From JACVRW01 sp035705985 (lineage in GTDB: Bacteria; Actinomycetota; Thermoleophilia; Solirubrobacterales; Thermoleophilaceae): a stretch of 15,664 bases of DNA. The stretch lies in NCBI GenBank assembly GCA_035705985.1, contig DASSVP010000018.1, forward strand, positions 1 to 15,664. The letters run 5' to 3'. Made by a program: the position numbers and the translations under genes. The notes under the pieces are model-generated. The model saw only the letters and a list, made by a program, of their open reading frames with translations, was not told the DNA's origin and did not search any database. Below, piece after piece: positions 12,537 to 15,664 of the stretch (positions are counted from its first letter, which is position 1; each line of letters starts with the position of its first letter).

Positions 12537-14162
12537 ATGGGCCGGGTCAGCCGAAGGCAGCTGATCGTGTCCGGCGCGCTCGCGGCGGGGGCGCTGGCGG
12601 GATCGCCGCGCCTGCTGCGCGAGGCGCTCGCTGCGCCTGCGCGCGCGGGTGCAAGCCCCTATGGCCCGCTCGGCCCGCCCGACGCGAACGGACTGATGCT
12701 TCCGCCGGGGTTCAGCTCACGGGAGATCGCCCGCGGGCTCTCCCAGGTCGCCGGCTATCCCTGGCCGGTCTTCCCGGACGGGCAGGCGGCGTTCCCCGCC
12801 CGCGACGGCGGCTGGATTCTGGTCACCAACTCGGAGTCGCTTGCGGTCGCGGGCGCGGGCGCGTCCGCGATCCGCTTCGGGCCTGACGGCTCGATCGCGC
12901 GGGCATACCGGATCCTCGCCGGCACCAACGCGAACTGCGCCGGCGGCCCCACTCCGTGGGGCACCTGGCTGTCGTGCGAGGAGCACGCCGCGGGATTCGT
13001 GTGGGAGTGCGACCCGGCCGGCGTGCTGACGGCCGTCGCGCGGCCCGCGCTCGGCGTGTTCAGCCACGAGGCGGCGGCGGTAGAGCCCGGGGGCCGGCAG
13101 GTGTATCTCACCGAGGACGAGGGCGACGGCGGCTTCTACCGATTCACCCCGGGGAGCTACCCGAACCTCTCCGAGGGGCTGCTCGAGGTCGCGGTGGTGG
13201 CCGCCGATGGCCATGTCTCGTGGCGCGAGATTCCGAACCCCACGCCGACTCCGGTCGAGACGCCCACCCGCCGGCAGGTCCCCGAGATGACGCCATTCGA
13301 CGGCGGCGAGGGGATCTGGCACGACGGCGGCGTCCTCTACTTCACGACGAAGGGCGACAAGCGCCTGTGGGCCTACGACGCCCGGACGGCGCTGCTCGAG
13401 GTGGTCTTCGACCACGCTGTGGCACCGGACGCGTCGCTGGACGCGGTGGACAACGTCACGGTCTCCGCCGCCGGCGAGATCTTCGTGTGCGAGGACGGCG
13501 GCAACATGGAGATCGGGCTGATCACGCCCGAGCGCGAGGTGTCGCCGTTCCTTCGCTTCACGGGGCCTGCTCACCCGACCGAGGGAGAGTTCAAGTCCGA
13601 GGTCTGCGGGGTGGTGTTCGACCCGTCCGGCACGCGGATGTACTGCACGTCGCAGCGCGCGTATCCGCAGAGCTCGAGCGTGCCGGGGCCCGGCGCGGTC
13701 TACGAGATCAGCGGCCCGTTCAAGCAGCCGGCCGCGCCCGTGGCCAACCCCTTCGGGCTCCCGGCCGGCGAGCGCCGCGGCGGCCCGCTGCGCGACGGGC
13801 GGGACGAGATCCGTGTGACGGTGGCGCGACGGATCCGTCGGCGGACGCTCCGCCGGAGCGGGCTCCCCATCCGCGTGGCGGCGCCGGAGGGCGCCCGCGT
13901 GACGGCCGTACTCGACACACCCGACCTGCTTCGCCGGCCCGGGCCCGGCGGCACGGCGCACCGCCCGCGCGCGGTGACCCTCGCCAGGCGCGGTTTCGCC
14001 GGCGCGCCGGGCGGGCGGCGCATCCGGCTGCGCCTCCGCCGCGCGGCGCGCCGGCGCGTCGCTAGGCGCCGCGGGCCGTTCACGGCACGGCTGCTGGTGG
14101 TGGCGGTGCTTCCGAGCGGACGGCGGCTCAGCGCGGTGCGACGCGTGCGCGTGGTGAGCTGA
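12537..14162 (+). CDS. Tat-exported PhoX/DUF839-family phosphatase-like protein with Arg-rich C-terminal module
   Basis: A 541-residue exported protein. The N-terminus VSRRQLIVSGALAAGALAG (4-22) is a twin-arginine signal, so it is folded in the cytoplasm before export. Residues about 45-400 match the PhoX/DUF839 beta-propeller family of metal-dependent alkaline phosphatases: TWLSCEEHAAGFVWECD (143-159), HEAAAVEPGG (177-186), YLTEDEGDGGFYRF (190-203), EGIWHDGGVLYFTTKGDKRL (258-277) and DAVDNVTVSAAGEIFVCEDG (302-321). Cys147 lies in the SCEE motif that supplies a metal ligand in PhoX. Residues about 410-541 are extremely Arg-rich (RRIRRRTLRRSGL, RLRRAARRRVARRRG) yet contain beta-strand-like spacing, like a small beta-sandwich module I associate with Thermoleophilia exoproteins. 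ATG 12537 is the start because the Tat motif follows at once. Substrate unproven. Confidence 0.88.
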   Translation: MGRVSRRQLIVSGALAAGALAGSPRLLREALAAPARAGASPYGPLGPPDANGLMLPPGFSSREIARGLSQVAGYPWPVFPDGQAAFPARDGGWILVTNSESLAVAGAGASAIRFGPDGSIARAYRILAGTNANCAGGPTPWGTWLSCEEHAAGFVWECDPAGVLTAVARPALGVFSHEAAAVEPGGRQVYLTEDEGDGGFYRFTPGSYPNLSEGLLEVAVVAADGHVSWREIPNPTPTPVETPTRRQVPEMTPFDGGEGIWHDGGVLYFTTKGDKRLWAYDARTALLEVVFDHAVAPDASLDAVDNVTVSAAGEIFVCEDGGNMEIGLITPEREVSPFLRFTGPAHPTEGEFKSEVCGVVFDPSGTRMYCTSQRAYPQSSSVPGPGAVYEISGPFKQPAAPVANPFGLPAGERRGGPLRDGRDEIRVTVARRIRRRTLRRSGLPIRVAAPEGARVTAVLDTPDLLRRPGPGGTAHRPRAVTLARRGFAGAPGGRRIRLRLRRAARRRVARRRGPFTARLLVVAVLPSGRRLSAVRRVRVVS

Positions 14163-14199
14163 ACCGGGGCCGCCGCCTGAAGCGCCCCTTGCACGGATG

Positions 14200-14230
14200 T
14201 CCAGGATTCCGCTGGATCTTCAAAGGAATC
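14200..14230 (+). promoter_or_regulatory. Overlapping inverted repeats upstream of the small acidic gene
   Basis: TCCAG (14200-14204) pairs with CTGGA (14212-14216), while GATTCC (14205-14210) pairs with GGAATC (14225-14230). The two pairings interlock, so they could form alternative structures or a pseudoknot-like leader. The arms are short and function is unknown. Confidence 0.25.
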
Positions 14231-14255
14231 GGGCTCGGGGCCGATCCAGATCCAC

Positions 14256-14576
14256 ATGTCCATCGAGGTGACCAACGGTCTCCCTGAGGGTGCTGACCAG
14301 GGCGTGAGCCTGGAGCTCACGCTGGCTGAGGCCGAGGCTGTCAAGTCCTGGCTCCTCAAGCCGTCGGCGGATGGAAGTGCCGCCATCGACGACGAGAACG
14401 CGAAGTCGGTGATGGTGAAGCTGGGCGCGAAGCTGGATTACATCCAGGGCGTGCAGCGTGTCCGCGACGAGCTGGAGCAGGCGGGCTTCCCGACCGAACA
14501 GCTGAGCGACGATGTCGTGGCCGATCTCGGTCGCCGCATCGCCGAGTCTCCTATCCGGCGCTACTCGGGCAGCTAG
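14256..14576 (+). CDS. Small acidic protein of unknown function
   Basis: A 106-residue protein that I do not recognise. It starts MSIEVTNGLPEGADQGVSLE and is helical and acidic in the middle: LTLAEAEAVKSWLLKP (21-36), DENAKSVMVKLGAKLDYIQG (46-65) and VQRVRDELEQAGF (66-78). It ends in a basic patch, SPIRRYSGS (98-106). There are no cysteines, signal peptide or membrane segment. The plus-strand frame is preferred over the overlapping minus-strand frame because its composition is balanced and protein-like, while the minus frame is the Leu/Arg/His-rich mirror typical of antisense frames in GC-rich DNA. Neither a Shine-Dalgarno site nor a close TANNNT precedes ATG 14256. It lies 93 bp after the PhoX-like gene, and a strong hairpin follows 61 nt after its stop. 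Confidence 0.7.
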   Translation: MSIEVTNGLPEGADQGVSLELTLAEAEAVKSWLLKPSADGSAAIDDENAKSVMVKLGAKLDYIQGVQRVRDELEQAGFPTEQLSDDVVADLGRRIAESPIRRYSGS

Positions 14577-14637
14577 ACCGCACACCCCGAGGCCCCGCCC
14601 CGGGAACCCCAGGCCAACCCTTCAACGGATCCCGCCG

Positions 14638-14665
14638 AGCGGGAGCGGTGAGAGCCGCTCCCGCT
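14638..14665 (+). terminator. Strong hairpin after the small acidic gene
   Basis: AGCGGGAGCGG (14638-14648) and CCGCTCCCGCT (14655-14665) form a perfect 11-bp stem with a 6-nt loop. It is the longest perfect stem noticed here. There is no T-tract. Its last base begins the -10 element of the next gene, so terminator and promoter abut. Confidence 0.6.
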
Positions 14666-14670
14666 ACGGT
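14665..14670 (+). promoter_or_regulatory. -10 element (TACGGT) of the membrane protein gene, leaderless type
   Basis: TACGGT is followed by 8 nt and ATG 14679, with no Shine-Dalgarno site. It overlaps the end of the preceding hairpin by one base. Confidence 0.45.
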
Positions 14671-14678
14671 CGCCGTCC

Positions 14679-15664
14679 ATGGCGTCCGCTCCGCCCGAGG
14701 CCGTCGGTCCCGCTCACGTGGGAGTCGTCTCGTTCCTCGCGGCGCGCGCGGCCCCGACGGGCGGCTTCTGGATAGCGCTCGCGGGCGGGGTGGCGCTCGC
14801 CCGCGTGGCCGAGCGACGCGGCGCGCGGCTCGGCTTCGGCGCGAGCGCGGCGGCGATGCTCGAGACGGTCGCGATCATCGGGCCTGCGCGGTTCGGCGTG
14901 CCGCTGACGCAGGCGCTGACCGCTCCGATGCTGGGGCGGCTGCACGCGTGCGGAGCGGGCCTCTGGCCGCAGCTCCTCGCGTGCGCGCTGGTGCGCCTGC
15001 TGCACAACGCGGCCACCACGGCGTTCTTCATCTGGGTGATCGCCGGCGGCCTGGACGCCTACGCGGGCACCTACGACGCGCTCGGCCGGCGCGTGGGCCT
15101 CGAGGTGGGCACCGCGGACGCGCTGGTGTTGACGCTCGCCGGGCTGCTCGCGTGGGCCGCGTTCGCGAGCACCATTCAGGTGCTCGTGTACCGGCACGGG
15201 TTGCGGATGTGGGCGGACGCTCCTGCGGAGGAGTTCCCCGGGGCCGCGCATGGTCTTCAGGGGGGCAGCGCCCTCGACCGCCGCTTCGACTCCGGACGCC
15301 GCTTCGACCCGCGCGCGGTAGCCGTGGCCGCACTGGTCGCGTTCGTGCTGCTGCTCGCCAGCACCGGGTGGGAGCTGCTGGCGGCGGTCGCGTTGTGGCT
15401 CGGTGTGGCGTGGCTCGTGTCGCGGGCGGAGCGTGCGCCGCTGCGCGCCGGGCTCGCGTTCGCGGCGATCCTCGCCGGCGGCGCCTTCGTGTTCGCGCTG
15501 GGCGGCGGGCTCGGCCTCGACACCGCTCTACGGCGCGCCTCGCGTGCCGGGCTGCTCGTGCTCGCGGCCACCTGGCTGCGTGCGGCCGCGGGAGCGGCCG
15601 GGCTCCGAGAGGTCTCGCGGCGCGCGCTCGGCCGACTCCGGCGCGTGCCCTCCGCGACAGAAGC
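14679..15664 (+). CDS. Multi-pass membrane protein of unknown function (3' end outside window)
   Basis: The frame is open from ATG 14679 to the right edge, giving 328 codons without a stop. The sequence is Ala/Leu/Val/Gly-rich with about seven to eight hydrophobic segments, near residues 28-44, 53-72, 98-123, 147-170, 213-228, 231-247, 257-277 and 288-304. A soluble loop at about 176-212 (WADAPAEEFPGAA to RRFDSGRRFDPRA) splits it into two halves. The second half opens with a FDPRA motif and ends with AAGLREVSRRALGRLRRVP (306-324), a basic helix after the membrane part. This loosely recalls EcfT/CbiQ-type transporter subunits, but I would not assign it on that basis. The start is supported by the TACGGT -10 element 8 nt upstream. 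Confidence 0.72.
   Translation, partial: MASAPPEAVGPAHVGVVSFLAARAAPTGGFWIALAGGVALARVAERRGARLGFGASAAAMLETVAIIGPARFGVPLTQALTAPMLGRLHACGAGLWPQLLACALVRLLHNAATTAFFIWVIAGGLDAYAGTYDALGRRVGLEVGTADALVLTLAGLLAWAAFASTIQVLVYRHGLRMWADAPAEEFPGAAHGLQGGSALDRRFDSGRRFDPRAVAVAALVAFVLLLASTGWELLAAVALWLGVAWLVSRAERAPLRAGLAFAAILAGGAFVFALGGGLGLDTALRRASRAGLLVLAATWLRAAAGAAGLREVSRRALGRLRRVPSATE

Noticed and set aside
12956..14065. Plus-strand open frame of 369 codons inside the PhoX-like gene
   Set aside because: Out-of-frame Arg/Gly-rich translation of a gene with a clear Tat signal and PhoX motifs in the other frame.
14220..14585. Minus-strand open frame of 121 codons opposite the small acidic gene
   Set aside because: Leu/Arg/His/Asp-rich mirror composition; the plus-strand frame looks protein-like.

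Overview
This is GC-rich DNA with a strong C/G bias at third codon positions. It encodes a primary sigma factor, a paired ArsA/Get3-like ATPase operon and an FtsZ. Several promoters look leaderless (TANNNT followed by 7-8 nt and ATG). One secreted enzyme ends in an Arg-rich module that I associate with Thermoleophilia. Together these suggest a chromosomal segment of a high-GC actinobacterium, most likely Thermoleophilia (Solirubrobacterales/Gaiellales). The placement is inferred from protein style and not from a marker comparison. I saw no RNA genes, insertion sequences, CRISPR arrays or phage genes.

Layout. (1) 1-231, minus: the start of a basic, Ala/Lys/Arg-rich protein that runs off the left edge. 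It is divergent from rpoD (445-1539), the primary sigma factor. (2) A 313-bp gap with three hairpins leads to pilT (1853-3037), a type IV pilus retraction ATPase, then an AIM24-family protein (3116-3826). (3) A small HxlR-type regulator (3916-4263) has a perfect palindrome over its promoter and is bracketed by two near-identical hairpin elements. (4) A 521-aa protein (4363-5928) has a possible degenerate HEPN-like region and an acidic disordered tail. (5) On the minus strand, two overlapping ArsA/Get3-like ATPase genes (7994 down to 6046) end in a good intrinsic terminator. (6) Divergent from them, 53 bp away, a ParA ATPase gene (8048-8815) overlaps an ftsZ gene (8802-10298). This FtsZ has an unusual N-terminal extension of about 150 residues. 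(7) A gamma-glutamyltransferase-like gene (10339-11859) converges, 5 bp apart, on a LON-domain gene (12494-11865, minus). (8) A Tat-exported PhoX/DUF839 enzyme gene (12537-14162), a small acidic orphan (14256-14576) and the first 328 codons of a multi-pass membrane protein (14679 to the end) complete the window.

How the genes may work together. The strongest candidate for a little-described system is the ParA-FtsZ pair. The reading frames overlap, so the proteins are probably made together, and no ParB or other division gene is present in the window. By analogy with MipZ, which is also a ParA-type ATPase acting on FtsZ, this ParA could position or control this FtsZ through its long N-terminal arm. 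The neighbouring ArsA pair resembles the mycobacterial Rv3679/Rv3680 type. One partner keeps the signature lysine of the deviant Walker A motif and the other has serine there, which fits an asymmetric heterodimer. The remaining genes look like separate short transcription units.
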